A stretch of 64,000 bases of DNA from NCBI RefSeq assembly GCF_002188635.1, contig NZ_NINX01000026.1, positions 1-64,000 on the forward strand. Reading direction: 5' to 3'. Positions within the stretch are counted from its first letter, which is position 1; the number at the start of each line of letters is the position of its first letter. Below are positions 52,034 to 61,457 of this stretch, piece after piece. Made by a program: the position numbers and the translations under genes. The notes under the pieces were generated by a model, which worked only from the letters and a program-made list of their open reading frames with translations, was not told the DNA's origin and did no database searches. The DNA is from Pigmentiphaga sp. NML030171. GTDB lineage: Bacteria; Pseudomonadota; Gammaproteobacteria; Burkholderiales; Burkholderiaceae_B.

Positions 52034-52810
52034 ATGGCCGCTTTCAATACCGAACGCGTCACGAGCGTTCACCACTGGAACGAGACGCTTTTCAGCTTCA
52101 AGACCACGCGCGATCCCGCGCTGCGTTTCCACAACGGCCATTTCGTCATGATCGGCCTGGAAGTCGAAGGCAAGCCGCTGATGCGCGCCTACAGCATCGC
52201 CAGCGCCAACTACGAGGAACACCTCGAGTTCCTGAGCATCAAGGTGCCCAACGGCCCGCTCACGTCGCGCCTGCAGCACCTGAAGGAAGGCGATTCCATC
52301 CTGGTCAGCCGCAAGCCCGTCGGCACCCTGGTGGTGGACGACCTGCTGCCCGGCAAGAACCTGTACCTGTTCGGCACGGGCACGGGCCTGGCCCCGTTCA
52401 TGAGCATCATCAAGGATCCCGACGTCTACGAACGCTTCGAGAAAGTGGTGCTGGTGCATGGCGTGCGCTGGGTCAGCGAACTGGCCTATTCGGACTACAT
52501 CGGCAGCGAACTGCCGGGCAACGAATATTTCGGCGAAATGGTGCGCGACAAGCTGATCTATTACCCCACGGTCACGCGCGAGCCGTTCCGCAACCAGGGC
52601 CGCATCACCGATCTCCTGACCAGCGGCAAGCTGGCGGCGGACATCGGCCTGCCTCCCATCAATCCCGAGCACGACCGCGCCATGCTGTGCGGCAGCCCGC
52701 ACATGCTGGCCGACGTCACCGCCATCCTCGATGGCCTGGGCTTCAAGGCGTCCGAGCATACCGGCCATGCCGGCGACTACGTGGTCGAGCGCGCTTTCGT
52801 CGAAAAGTAA
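52034..52810 (+). CDS. fpr: Ferredoxin--NADP reductase
   Basis: A 258-residue FAD enzyme that passes electrons between NADPH and ferredoxin or flavodoxin. RAYSIASANYEEHLEFLSIKV is the FAD-binding RxYS motif, LFGTGTGLAPFMSII the NADP-binding loop, MLCGSPHML a conserved C-terminal strand, and the end YVVERAFVEK is typical of the bacterial subclass with aromatic residues absent at the tip. ATG 52034 gives the usual start AAFNTERVTSVHHWNETLF. The 5' leader contains GTTTAC...GTAAAC (51966-52000), a possible hairpin. Confidence 0.9.
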   Translation: MAAFNTERVTSVHHWNETLFSFKTTRDPALRFHNGHFVMIGLEVEGKPLMRAYSIASANYEEHLEFLSIKVPNGPLTSRLQHLKEGDSILVSRKPVGTLVVDDLLPGKNLYLFGTGTGLAPFMSIIKDPDVYERFEKVVLVHGVRWVSELAYSDYIGSELPGNEYFGEMVRDKLIYYPTVTREPFRNQGRITDLLTSGKLAADIGLPPINPEHDRAMLCGSPHMLADVTAILDGLGFKASEHTGHAGDYVVERAFVEK

Positions 52811-52816
52811 GCCGGG

Positions 52817-53305
52817 TCAGTGCACGAGCCGGCCCGACTCGGCCAGTTCCCGGATGCGCTGGACCGTGTCCATGTCGGCTGCGATGTAGGCCTGCTTGCG
52901 CAGGGCCACCACGGTATCGTCCAGTTCGCTGTGGCCGTCCTGCAGGTCCAGTTCGTAGATGAAGCGCAGGAACAGCACGTCGGGCTCGGGTTCCTCGATG
53001 CGGACCGTGGCTTCGCTGCGCGGCCACAGCTCGGTGGCGGTGGCCAGCACCTTGACCTGGCGCATGGGCGTCAGCGTGACCTCGTCGTGGACCTGGAAGG
53101 GCCCGAAGTCGAGCACGCGCTTGAGCACGGTGTGCTCCTGCCCGACCGCTTCCGCCTCGATGGTGCAGCTTTCCAGTCCCATGACGAATTCCGTGGGTTC
53201 GTGGGCCCGGATGAACAGCCCGCGCCAAATCTGCTCGCGCGTCAGCGGCGTGAGCAGGGGCACGAGCGGATCGTTGATCTGGATGAGGTGTTCGAAGCGA
53301 AGCAT
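52817..53305 (-). CDS. DUF1857 (SRPBCC-fold) family protein
   Basis: A 162-residue protein. MLRFEHLIQINDP at the N-terminus, LTREQIWRGLFIRAHEPTEF and SELDDTVVALRKQAYIAADMDTVQRIREL at the C-terminus are typical of the DUF1857/AtaL-like family with the START/SRPBCC ligand-binding fold. The role is unknown; the fold suggests binding of a hydrophobic small molecule. It is convergent with fpr, separated by six bases. Confidence 0.8.
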   Translation of the reverse strand: MLRFEHLIQINDPLVPLLTPLTREQIWRGLFIRAHEPTEFVMGLESCTIEAEAVGQEHTVLKRVLDFGPFQVHDEVTLTPMRQVKVLATATELWPRSEATVRIEEPEPDVLFLRFIYELDLQDGHSELDDTVVALRKQAYIAADMDTVQRIRELAESGRLVH

Positions 53306-53364
53306 GGAGAGCGCGGTTCCCGGAGTGTTCCCCTAAGGATACCGCGCTCCGGCGCGCCCGGGCG

Positions 53365-55335
53365 CTAGTCGATCAGCATGGGCAGCACCATCAACTGCTG
53401 GCCGTTGACGTGCATGCGCCGCTGCAGCGAGTTGATCGCCTGGTTGTGCAGCAGGCGGGTGACGAAATTCTCGCGCTTGAACACCAGCTTGCTGGCGAAG
53501 ACGATGGTGTTGGGATATTCCTGCAAGACCTCGGTGATCTGCTTTTCCAGGGTCTGCACGGCGTCGGTGCCGAAGCCCAGGCGGCTGGTCGCGGCCATGC
53601 CGTAGCTGTTGCAGAACCGCTCGAAGAACTTCAGGGAGGTCGTCGCCTGCAGCTTCATCGCCTCCATCGCTTCCGGGCCGCCGTAGACCTGCGCGTCCAC
53701 CGTCCGTGCGTTGATGAAGATGAAGTTCTTGAAGTGGTCGGGGAACATGCGCTGCACCCACAGCAGCGCATGCAGGCCTCCGCCGCGGCTGGAGCCGACC
53801 AGGAAGGCGGCCGTGGGCGCGTAGGGGTCGAGCGCGGGCGGCGAGCAGTCCGAGCCGAAGGACTGGTCGGCGAAGATGTCGTCGATCGCGGCGATGCGGC
53901 GCCGCGTTTCCCGGTAGTGGGCCCGTATCCCCAGGCAGATGAAGATCAGCACGCTGGTGATGAGCAGCGTGGCCCAGCCGCCTTCGAAGAATTTCTCGAC
54001 GATGGTCACGACCAGGATGGAGCTGGTGATGGTGACGGCCACCAGCGACAGTGCCAGCCGCTGCCGCCAGTGCTTCTTGTGCAGGGGCTTGTGGCGGTTG
54101 CGTATCCAGAACAGCGACAACCCCGCCAGCGACAGCGTGAAGGTCAGGAACACGTTGATCGAATACAGCACCACCAGGACGGACACCTTGCCGCCCGTCA
54201 GCAGCAGGATGGCGAAGGCGGAGATGCCCATCAGCAGGATGCCGTTCTCGGTCACCAGCCGGTTCGACAGGTAGCGGAAACGGTGCGGCATCCAGGAGTC
54301 GGAAGCCATGTTGGACAGCACCGAGGGGCCGCCCAGGAAGCCGGTGTTGGCGGCCACGAACAACAGGCCGGCCTCGAAGGCCAGCACCACGGTCAGCGCC
54401 ACGACCAGGTTGCCGCCGCCGAAGCCCATCTCGCCCAGCACGTTGCCGAACACCACGGCGTTCAGCGTCTGGCCTTCCACCGGCGTCGCGTTCCACAGCA
54501 GGTACAGCAGGATGATGCCGCCGGCGGTGAAGGCCAGGCTGATGGCCATCAGCAGCATGGTGGCCTTGCCGGTATGGACCACGGGCTCGGCCAGGCGGTC
54601 GACGTTGTTGGAGACCGCCTCGATCCCGGTATAGGTGCCGCCGCCCAGCGAATAGGCCTTCAGGAACACCGCCAGCACGAAGAACCAGCCGGCTTCCTGC
54701 GAGAACTCGCGCACTTCCCGGATCGTGTCGGGAATCAGCAGCGGCAGGCCCTCGGCGTGGGCGAAGATGCCCCAGGCAATCAGGACGGCATGCGTGACCA
54801 CGAAGCCGGCGAAGATGGGCAGGAGGACCTTGATGCTTTCCTTGGCGCCCCGCAGGTTCAGCCAGATCAGCAGGAGCACCATCACACAGGCGGTCCACAG
54901 CTTGAACGTCTGCCAGCTTGCCGGCAGCAGCGAGAACAGCGCGTCGGTGCCGCTGGCCACGGAAATGGCGATGGTCAGCACGTAGTCCACGATCAGCGCC
55001 GAACCGGATACCAGCCCGGCCGTCGGGCCGAGCAGCGCGGTCGAAACCCGGTAGCCGCCGCCGCCGGTGGGGAACAGCTCGATGACCTGGTTGTAGGCCA
55101 GCGCGACGACGAATACCGTGATGGCGGTGGCGATGGCCAGGAATAGCGCGAGGTGGGTATGGGTGCCCAGGGCGCGGAACGCTTCCTCGGGGCCGTAGGA
55201 CGACGAGGACAGGCCGTCCGCGCCCAGCCCCACCCAGGCCAGGAAGGCCGCCAGCGCGAGGGAATGCCGGGTATCCGGGGACAGCGGGTCCCGGGCCTTG
55301 CCCAGCAGACGCTCGCGCCATGAGGTTGCTTTCAT
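53365..55335 (-). CDS. APC-superfamily amino-acid permease with C-terminal soluble domain
   Basis: A 656-residue transporter. About twelve membrane helices span residues 25-480, with GLGADGLSSSSYGPEEAF (helix 1), FPTGGGGYRVSTALLG (helix 2) and SLGGGTYTGIEAVSNNVD (helix 6) typical of APC permeases. The cytoplasmic C-terminus of about 170 residues contains SSRGGGLHALLWVQRMFPDHFKNFIFINA, a universal-stress-like alpha/beta region. The substrate could be amino acids or cations. ATG 55335 is the first start that gives a normal N-terminus; the frame is open much further upstream only by chance. Confidence 0.84.
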   Translation of the reverse strand: MKATSWRERLLGKARDPLSPDTRHSLALAAFLAWVGLGADGLSSSSYGPEEAFRALGTHTHLALFLAIATAITVFVVALAYNQVIELFPTGGGGYRVSTALLGPTAGLVSGSALIVDYVLTIAISVASGTDALFSLLPASWQTFKLWTACVMVLLLIWLNLRGAKESIKVLLPIFAGFVVTHAVLIAWGIFAHAEGLPLLIPDTIREVREFSQEAGWFFVLAVFLKAYSLGGGTYTGIEAVSNNVDRLAEPVVHTGKATMLLMAISLAFTAGGIILLYLLWNATPVEGQTLNAVVFGNVLGEMGFGGGNLVVALTVVLAFEAGLLFVAANTGFLGGPSVLSNMASDSWMPHRFRYLSNRLVTENGILLMGISAFAILLLTGGKVSVLVVLYSINVFLTFTLSLAGLSLFWIRNRHKPLHKKHWRQRLALSLVAVTITSSILVVTIVEKFFEGGWATLLITSVLIFICLGIRAHYRETRRRIAAIDDIFADQSFGSDCSPPALDPYAPTAAFLVGSSRGGGLHALLWVQRMFPDHFKNFIFINARTVDAQVYGGPEAMEAMKLQATTSLKFFERFCNSYGMAATSRLGFGTDAVQTLEKQITEVLQEYPNTIVFASKLVFKRENFVTRLLHNQAINSLQRRMHVNGQQLMVLPMLID

Positions 55336-55543
55336 ACGAAGGGGTTCCTGCTGCCTGGTGTCGGGTGGCTTCTTGATCGCGCGGCGCGCAGCGTACGCTT
55401 TTGGAAGGAATCGCGCTTTGAAGGCCATTCTAGCAACAGGGAAATTGTTACCCCGTGGCGGGGCGGGCACTATGACAAACGAATTTCTGATAGCTTTATG
55501 CATAGGCGTCCATGGGCGCGATCCCCCAATTCTCGAGGCAAGC

Positions 55544-55933
55544 ATGAGCAAGCAGATCATCCATACCGACGCCGCGCCGGCGGCCGTCGGCCCGTATTCC
55601 CAGGCCGTGGCCGTGCCCGCTTCCGGCAGGACCGTGTACCTGTCGGGCCAGATCGGCCTGATTCCCGCCACCGGCCAGCTCGAGACGAGCAGTTTCGAGG
55701 CCCAGGTGCGCCAGGCCTTCGCCAACATGGAAGCGGTGGTGCGCCAGGCGGGCGGCACCTTGGACCAGATCGTCAAGCTGACGCTGTTCCTGACGGATCT
55801 GTCCAAGTTCGGCACGGCCAACGACATCATGGCGCAACTGATTCCCCAGCCTTTCCCCGCCCGCTCCACGGTGGGGGTGGCCGCCTTGCCCAAGGGCGCC
55901 GAGTTCGAGGTCGAGGCGATCCTGGTCATCTGA
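55544..55933 (+). CDS. ridA: RidA-family reactive intermediate deaminase
   Basis: A 129-residue protein. AAPAAVGPYSQAV at the N-terminus, YLSGQIGLIPATG, QAFANMEAVVRQAG and PFPARSTVGVAALPKGAEFEVEAI are the standard RidA motifs, including the arginine that binds the substrate carboxylate. RidA hydrolyses reactive enamine/imine intermediates such as 2-aminoacrylate, formed by PLP enzymes. The start ATG 55544 is preceded by GAGG. It stands 13 bases before recG and may be co-transcribed with it. Confidence 0.88.
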   Translation: MSKQIIHTDAAPAAVGPYSQAVAVPASGRTVYLSGQIGLIPATGQLETSSFEAQVRQAFANMEAVVRQAGGTLDQIVKLTLFLTDLSKFGTANDIMAQLIPQPFPARSTVGVAALPKGAEFEVEAILVI

Positions 55934-55946
55934 ACCGGGCCGGTAC

Positions 55947-58010
55947 ATGAGCGCGCGCCCCGCCGTCCAGGACGAAAGCGAACTGACGCCGCAGCAGCGC
56001 AAGATGCGCAAGCTCGGGCTGCGCGTCGCGGACGACTTCGTCCTGCACCTGCCCATCCGCTACGAGGACGAGACGCAGCTGACGCCGATCAAGCGGTTGC
56101 TGCCGGGCATGTGGGCGCAGGTCGAGGGCGTGGTGACGCGCTGCGAGGTCGCCTACCGGCCGCGGCGCCAACTGGTGGCCGCGATCGAGGACGACACCGG
56201 CGAACTCGCGCTGCGCTACCTGAATTTCTATCCCAGCCAGCAGAAGCAACTGGCGGTGGGGCGCCGCATTCGCGCCCGGGGCGAGGCGCGCGGCGGTTTC
56301 TTCGGCATGGAGATGGTGCACCCGCGCACCACGGTCGCCGACGGCGACACGCCCTTGCCGGATCGCCTGACGCCGGTCTATCCCACCACCGAGGGGCTGC
56401 CGCAGGCCACGCTGCGCAAGGCCGTTGCCGCGGCGCTGCAGCAGGCGGATCTGCGCGACACGCTGCCGGAGGCGCTGCTGCAACGGTATGGCCTGATGCC
56501 TTTCGGCGAGGCCGTGCGCCTGCTGCATGCGCCGCCGCCCGACGTGGCCACGCAGCCCCTGATCGATCGCGCGCATCCGGCCTGGCTGCGCATCAAGTTC
56601 GACGAGCTCCTGGCCCAGCAACTGTCGCTGGCGCGTGCGCGCGCCGCCCGGCTGGACAAGCGGGCGCCGCCGCTGGCGCGCTCCACCGCGTCGGATGGCC
56701 TGGTGGCGCGGCTGCTGCGCGCGCTGCCGTTCGAGCTGACCGGCGCCCAGCAGCGGGTGCGGGACGAGATCGCCGCCGACCTGGCCCGGCCGCACCCCAT
56801 GCAGCGGCTGCTGCAGGGCGACGTGGGCAGCGGCAAGACCGTGGTGGCGGCGCTGGCCGCCGCGCAGGCGATAGACAACGGCTACCAGGCGGCGCTGATG
56901 GCGCCCACCGAGATCCTGGCCGAACAGCATTTCCGCAAGCTGGTCGGCTGGCTGGAGCCGCTGGGCGTGAAGGTGGCCTGGCTGACCGGCAGCCTGACCC
57001 CCAAGGCGCGGCGCGAGGCGGCCGCGCTGATAGAAAGCGGCGAGGCGCCGCTGGCGGTGGGCACGCAGGCTCTGATCCAGCAGCACGTGCAGTTCGCGCG
57101 GCTGGGCCTGTCCATCGTCGACGAGCAGCACCGCTTCGGCGTGGGCCAGCGGCTGGCCCTGCGCAACAAGGGCGGCGAAGACGAGGTCTTCCCCCATCAA
57201 CTGATGATGTCCGCCACGCCCATTCCCCGCACGCTGGCGATGACCTTCTTCGCCGACCTGGACGTGTCGGTCATCGACGAGCTGCCGCCGGGCCGGGTGC
57301 CGGTCATCACCAAGCTGCTGTCGGACACGCGCCGCGACGAGGTGGTCGCGCGCATCCACGAGGCGGCCCGGTCCGGTCGCCAGGTGTATTGGGTGTGCCC
57401 GCTGGTCGAGGAAAGCGAGACGCTGGAACTGCAGACCGCCGTCGACACTTTCGAGACGCTGCGGCAGGCGCTGCCCGAACTGCGCGTGGGACTGGTGCAT
57501 GGCAGGCTGCCGACTTCCGAGAAGGCGGCCGTCATGCAGGCCTTCAAGGATGGCGAGCTCGACCTGCTGGTGGCCACCACCGTGATCGAGGTCGGCGTGG
57601 ACGTGCCCAATGCCTCGCTGATGGTGATCGAGCACGCCGAACGCTTCGGCCTGGCGCAACTGCACCAGTTGCGCGGCCGGGTAGGGCGGGGCGCGGCCGA
57701 GTCGGTGTGCGTGCTGATGTACCAGGCGCCGCTGTCGCAGGTCGCCAAGGCCCGGCTGCGCACCATGCATGAAACCACCGACGGCTTCGAGATCGCGCGG
57801 CGCGACCTCGAACTGCGCGGGCCCGGGGAGTTCCTGGGCGTGCGGCAATCGGGCCTGGCGCTGATGCGGTTCGCCGACCTGGACGCCGACCTGGAGATCG
57901 CCGAGCAGGCGCACGAGGCCGCGGCCGAATTGCAGGCGCGTGCGCAGGACGTGGTGTCCGCCCATCTGGCGCGATGGATGCGCGGGCGGGAAGATTTCCT
58001 CAAGGCTTGA
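55947..58010 (+). CDS. recG: ATP-dependent DNA helicase RecG
   Basis: A 687-residue helicase that regresses stalled replication forks and migrates Holliday junctions. The N-terminal wedge/OB domain contains LHLPIRYEDETQLTPI. Helicase motifs are GDVGSGKTVVAALA (I), APTEILAEQH (Ia), DEQHRFGVGQR (II), MSATPIPRTLAMT (III), TTVIEVGVDVPNAS (V) and QLHQLRGRVGRG (VI). The C-terminal ending is normal. oxyR follows 13 bases downstream, an arrangement shared with relatives. Confidence 0.93.
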   Translation: MSARPAVQDESELTPQQRKMRKLGLRVADDFVLHLPIRYEDETQLTPIKRLLPGMWAQVEGVVTRCEVAYRPRRQLVAAIEDDTGELALRYLNFYPSQQKQLAVGRRIRARGEARGGFFGMEMVHPRTTVADGDTPLPDRLTPVYPTTEGLPQATLRKAVAAALQQADLRDTLPEALLQRYGLMPFGEAVRLLHAPPPDVATQPLIDRAHPAWLRIKFDELLAQQLSLARARAARLDKRAPPLARSTASDGLVARLLRALPFELTGAQQRVRDEIAADLARPHPMQRLLQGDVGSGKTVVAALAAAQAIDNGYQAALMAPTEILAEQHFRKLVGWLEPLGVKVAWLTGSLTPKARREAAALIESGEAPLAVGTQALIQQHVQFARLGLSIVDEQHRFGVGQRLALRNKGGEDEVFPHQLMMSATPIPRTLAMTFFADLDVSVIDELPPGRVPVITKLLSDTRRDEVVARIHEAARSGRQVYWVCPLVEESETLELQTAVDTFETLRQALPELRVGLVHGRLPTSEKAAVMQAFKDGELDLLVATTVIEVGVDVPNASLMVIEHAERFGLAQLHQLRGRVGRGAAESVCVLMYQAPLSQVAKARLRTMHETTDGFEIARRDLELRGPGEFLGVRQSGLALMRFADLDADLEIAEQAHEAAAELQARAQDVVSAHLARWMRGREDFLKA

Positions 58011-58023
58011 AAAGAGGCGAGAG

Positions 58024-58968
58024 ATGACCCTGACAGAACTGAAGTACATCGTGGCGGTGGCGCGGGAACGGCACTTCGGTCGCGCCGCCGAGGCCTGTTT
58101 CGTCAGCCAGCCCACGCTTTCGGTGGCCATCCGCAAGCTGGAGGACGAACTGGGCGTGACCTTGTTCGAACGCGGCGGCACCGAGGTGGGCGTGACGCCC
58201 ATCGGCGAGCGCATCGTCGCCCAGGCCCAGAAAGTGCTGGAAGAAAGCGCGAACCTGAAGGAGATCGCCAAGCAGGGGCACGACCCGCTGTCCGGCGCGC
58301 TGCGGGTGGGCGTCATCTACACCATCGGCCCCTACCTGCTGCCGCAATTGGTGCCCCGGTTGATCGAGAGCGCGCCGCAGATGCCGCTGCTGCTGCAGGA
58401 GTATTTCACCGCACGGCTGCTGGAACTGCTGCGCCAGGGCGAGATCGACTGCGCCATCATGGCCCTGCCGCTGCCCGACGCCGGCCTGTCCATCCAGCCG
58501 CTGTACGACGAGCCTTTCGTGGTGGCCGTGCCCAAGGGCCATCCATTGGCCAGCCGCAGCCACGTCAAGGCCGAGGAGCTCAAGAGCGAGACCATGCTGC
58601 TGCTGGGCACGGGCCATTGCTTCCGCGACCAGGTGCTGGAGGTGTGTCCCGAGCTGTCGCGCTTTTCGGCGACCACCGAGGGCATACAGCGGACCTTCGA
58701 GGGGTCGTCGCTGGAGACCATCCGCCACATGGTGGCCTCGGGCATCGGGATCACGGTGCTGCCGATGTCGTCGATCCCGTCGCAGCCCGACGACCGCGAC
58801 CTGCTGCGCTACATCCCCTTCGAGGACCCGGTGCCCGATCGGCGCGTGGTGCTGGCGTGGCGCAAGAGCTTCCCCCGCACCGCCGCCATCGACACCCTGA
58901 TCGCCGCGATCCATGCCTGTCGGCTGAACGGCGTGACCATGCTGGAGTCCAGCGCCCAGACGGCCTGA
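58024..58968 (+). CDS. oxyR: Hydrogen-peroxide-sensing regulator OxyR
   Basis: A 314-residue LysR-family regulator. [22 protein letters not shown] starts the HTH domain; the redox pair Cys199 and Cys208 lies in [14 protein letters not shown], at the same residue numbers as in E. coli. Oxidation forms a disulfide and activates peroxide defence genes. The start ATG 58024 is preceded by GAGGCGAGAG. A dps gene follows 82 bases downstream and is a likely target, as may be yaaA elsewhere in the window. Confidence 0.93.
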   Translation: MTLTELKYIVAVARERHFGRAAEACFVSQPTLSVAIRKLEDELGVTLFERGGTEVGVTPIGERIVAQAQKVLEESANLKEIAKQGHDPLSGALRVGVIYTIGPYLLPQLVPRLIESAPQMPLLLQEYFTARLLELLRQGEIDCAIMALPLPDAGLSIQPLYDEPFVVAVPKGHPLASRSHVKAEELKSETMLLLGTGHCFRDQVLEVCPELSRFSATTEGIQRTFEGSSLETIRHMVASGIGITVLPMSSIPSQPDDRDLLRYIPFEDPVPDRRVVLAWRKSFPRTAAIDTLIAAIHACRLNGVTMLESSAQTA

Positions 58969-59050
58969 GCCGGGCGGCGCTTGTCATGCCACGTATCATC
59001 CCAATCTAGTATCCTGTGACGTCGGTTTCGACTTTGACAAGGAGTCAACA

Positions 59051-59587
59051 ATGGTGAAGAAAACATCTGCCAAGAAACCCGCAAGCAATGGCGGTGCGGC
59101 CCGCTCGGCCGCCGGTGCGCTGCGCATCGACATCGGCATCTCGGACAAGGACCGCGCCGCGGTGGCCGGGGGCTTGTCCAAGCTGCTGGCCGATACCTAT
59201 ACGCTGTACCTGATGACGCACAACTTCCACTGGAACGTGACGGGGCCGATGTTCAACACCCTGCATGCCATGTTCATGACCCAGTACACCGACCTGTGGA
59301 ACTCCATCGACGACGTGGCCGAACGCATCCGCGCGCTGGGGCACTTCGCGCCGGGCACCTACCGCGAGTTCGCCAAGCTCACCACGATCAGCGAGCCGGC
59401 CGACGTGCCCGAGGCACTGGAAATGGTGCGCCAACTGGTGGTGGGGCACGAGGCGGTGGCCAAGACCGCCCGCAACATCCTCAAGGTGGCCGATGCCGCC
59501 AACGACGAGCCGACCGCCGACCTGCTGACCCAGCGCCTGGAATTCCACGAGAAGACCGCCTGGATGCTGCGCAGCCTGCTGCAATAA
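59051..59587 (+). CDS. dps: Dps-family DNA-binding ferritin-like protein (second copy)
   Basis: A 178-residue Dps protein with a lysine-rich tail ([14 protein letters not shown]) for DNA binding. [27 protein letters not shown] carries the ferroxidase histidines; the residue four after the second histidine is methionine, where many Dps proteins have Asp or Glu. [15 protein letters not shown] ends the fold. It lies directly after oxyR, in line with peroxide control, and has its own terminator. Confidence 0.9.
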   Translation: MVKKTSAKKPASNGGAARSAAGALRIDIGISDKDRAAVAGGLSKLLADTYTLYLMTHNFHWNVTGPMFNTLHAMFMTQYTDLWNSIDDVAERIRALGHFAPGTYREFAKLTTISEPADVPEALEMVRQLVVGHEAVAKTARNILKVADAANDEPTADLLTQRLEFHEKTAWMLRSLLQ

Positions 59588-59626
59588 CCCCGAGGCCCGG
59601 GCGCCGGTCCCGGCGCCGCGTCATGG

Positions 59627-59666
59627 AAATCCCTGCCTCGCGGGCGACGCGATGCAGGGATTTTTT
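59627..59666 (+). terminator. Intrinsic terminator after dps
   Basis: AAATCCCTGC and GCAGGGATTT form a ten-base-pair stem around a GC-rich loop, followed by a T run. It ends the oxyR-dps transcript. Confidence 0.9.
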
Positions 59667-59786
59667 CTATGTTTTTTCCTTGTCCGGATGCGGAAAATTA
59701 TTTGAGGTTTAAAAATTTTAAGTTAAATTAATCTTCGACCCGTCACTGCCCGGCCAGGAGGCCGCGCATACCGCTGGAGACCACTC

Positions 59787-61424
59787 ATGGAACGCTCGGG
59801 GCATCTCGATACCTTTGCGCGCGATCATCTGCCGCCGCCCGAGGCCTGGCCGGCATTCCTGCTCGACCATCCCGCCGTCCGCTATCCCGCCCGCTTCAAT
59901 TGCGCGGCCGAGCTGGTCGACGGCGCGGTGGCGGCGGGGCACGGCCGGCGCCCAGCCATCTGGACGGTGACCGACGGCAAGCCTTCGGCCATCACCTATG
60001 CCGAGTTGCAGCAGCGGGTGGACCGCCTGGCGCATGTCCTGGTCGAGGACATGGGCCTGGTGCCGGGCAACCGGGTCCTGCTGCGCGGCCCGAACAATCC
60101 GGCCATGGCGATCGCCCTCCTGGCCACGATCAAGGCGGGTCTGGTGGCGGTGCCCACCATGCCGCTGCTGCGCGCGGTGGAGCTCAAGCCCGTCATCGAC
60201 AAGGCGCAGGTCAGCGCGGCGCTGTGCGACGTGCGCTTGCGCGACGAGATCGACGCCTGCATGCGGCCCGGCCCGACCCACTGTCCCACCTTGACCCAGG
60301 CCCGTTTCTTCAATGACGACGGTCCCGAATCGCTGGAGGCCCTGGCGCGCGACAAGTCCGCCTCCTTTCCCGCCTGCGACACGGCCGGCGACGACGTCTG
60401 CCTGATCGCCTTCACCAGCGGCACCACGGGCAGCCCCAAGGGCTGCATCCATTTCCACCGCGACGTGCTGGCGATGTGCGACCTGTTCCCGCGGTCGATA
60501 TTGCAGGCCACGCCCGACGACATCTTCTGCGGCACGCCGCCGCTGGCGTTCACCTTCGGCCTGGGCGGCATGCTGTGCTTCCCGCTGCGCGCGGGCGCGT
60601 CCACCGTGCTGTCCGAGAAGCTGACGCCGGCCTCGCTGCTGGAGACCATCCAGGCCACCCGCGCCACCATCGTCTTTACCGCGCCTACCTTCTACCGCCA
60701 GATGGCGGCCCTGGCCTCGGGCTACGACATCTCCAGCCTGCGCCATTCCGTCTCGGCCGGCGAGGCGCTGCCCGACGCCACGCGCCAGAGCTGGAAGCAG
60801 GCCACGGGCGTGGAAATGACCGACGGCATCGGCAGCACCGAGATGATCCACATCTTCATCTCCAGCGCCGGCCAGGACGTGCGCCGCGGCGCCATCGGCA
60901 AGGTGGTGCCCGGCTACGAAGCCTGCGTCGTCGACGAATCCATGCAGCCGCTGCCGCCCCGCACCGTCGGCCGCCTGGCCGTGCGCGGCCCCACCGGCTG
61001 CAAATACCTGGCCGACGATCGCCAGGCCAACGCCGTGCGCCAGGGATGGAACCTTACCGGCGATTCCTTCATGATGGACGAGGACGGCTACCTGTATTAC
61101 CAGGCCCGCACGGACGACATGATCATCTCGGCCGGCTACAACATCGCCGGCCCCGAGGTCGAAAGCGCCTTGCTCCAGCACGAGGCCGTGGCCGAATGCG
61201 GCGTGATCGGCGTCGCCGACGAAGAGCGCGGCCAGGTCGTCACCGCCTTCGTCGTGCCGCGCCCCGGCTTCGCGCCTGGAGACGATCTGGCCAAGACCCT
61301 GCAGGAGCACGTCAAGCGCACCATCGCTCCCTACAAGTACCCGCGCGTCATCCGCTTCGTCGACGCCTTGCCCCGTACCGAAACGGGCAAGCTCAAGCGC
61401 TTCGCGCTGCGCGGGCTGAACTAG
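59787..61424 (+). CDS. AMP-binding CoA ligase, benzoate/2-aminobenzoate-CoA ligase-like
   Basis: A 545-residue adenylate-forming enzyme. LDTFARDHLPPPEAWPAFL is the N-terminus shared with 2-aminobenzoate- and benzoate-CoA ligases. The phosphate loop is AFTSGTTGSPKGCIHFH, then GIGSTEMIHIFIS (A5), NLTGDSFMMDEDGYLYYQAR (A7/A8) and PRTETGKLKRFALR with the C-terminal lysine. It should activate an aromatic acid. It is a single gene, about 120 bases beyond the dps terminator, with no ring-processing partners nearby. Confidence 0.84.
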   Translation: MERSGHLDTFARDHLPPPEAWPAFLLDHPAVRYPARFNCAAELVDGAVAAGHGRRPAIWTVTDGKPSAITYAELQQRVDRLAHVLVEDMGLVPGNRVLLRGPNNPAMAIALLATIKAGLVAVPTMPLLRAVELKPVIDKAQVSAALCDVRLRDEIDACMRPGPTHCPTLTQARFFNDDGPESLEALARDKSASFPACDTAGDDVCLIAFTSGTTGSPKGCIHFHRDVLAMCDLFPRSILQATPDDIFCGTPPLAFTFGLGGMLCFPLRAGASTVLSEKLTPASLLETIQATRATIVFTAPTFYRQMAALASGYDISSLRHSVSAGEALPDATRQSWKQATGVEMTDGIGSTEMIHIFISSAGQDVRRGAIGKVVPGYEACVVDESMQPLPPRTVGRLAVRGPTGCKYLADDRQANAVRQGWNLTGDSFMMDEDGYLYYQARTDDMIISAGYNIAGPEVESALLQHEAVAECGVIGVADEERGQVVTAFVVPRPGFAPGDDLAKTLQEHVKRTIAPYKYPRVIRFVDALPRTETGKLKRFALRGLN

Positions 61425-61457
61425 CGGTGTCCGGGGCCCGGCAGGGCCCCGCCGCTG

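Noticed and set aside
53410-55146. Long open frame antisense to the APC permease
   Set aside because: Its His/Gln-rich translation is the complement of hydrophobic codons in the permease; no start signal or domain.
55336-55929. In-frame extension of the APC permease upstream of 55335
   Set aside because: The extra residues show no permease features and overlap the RidA gene on the opposite strand.
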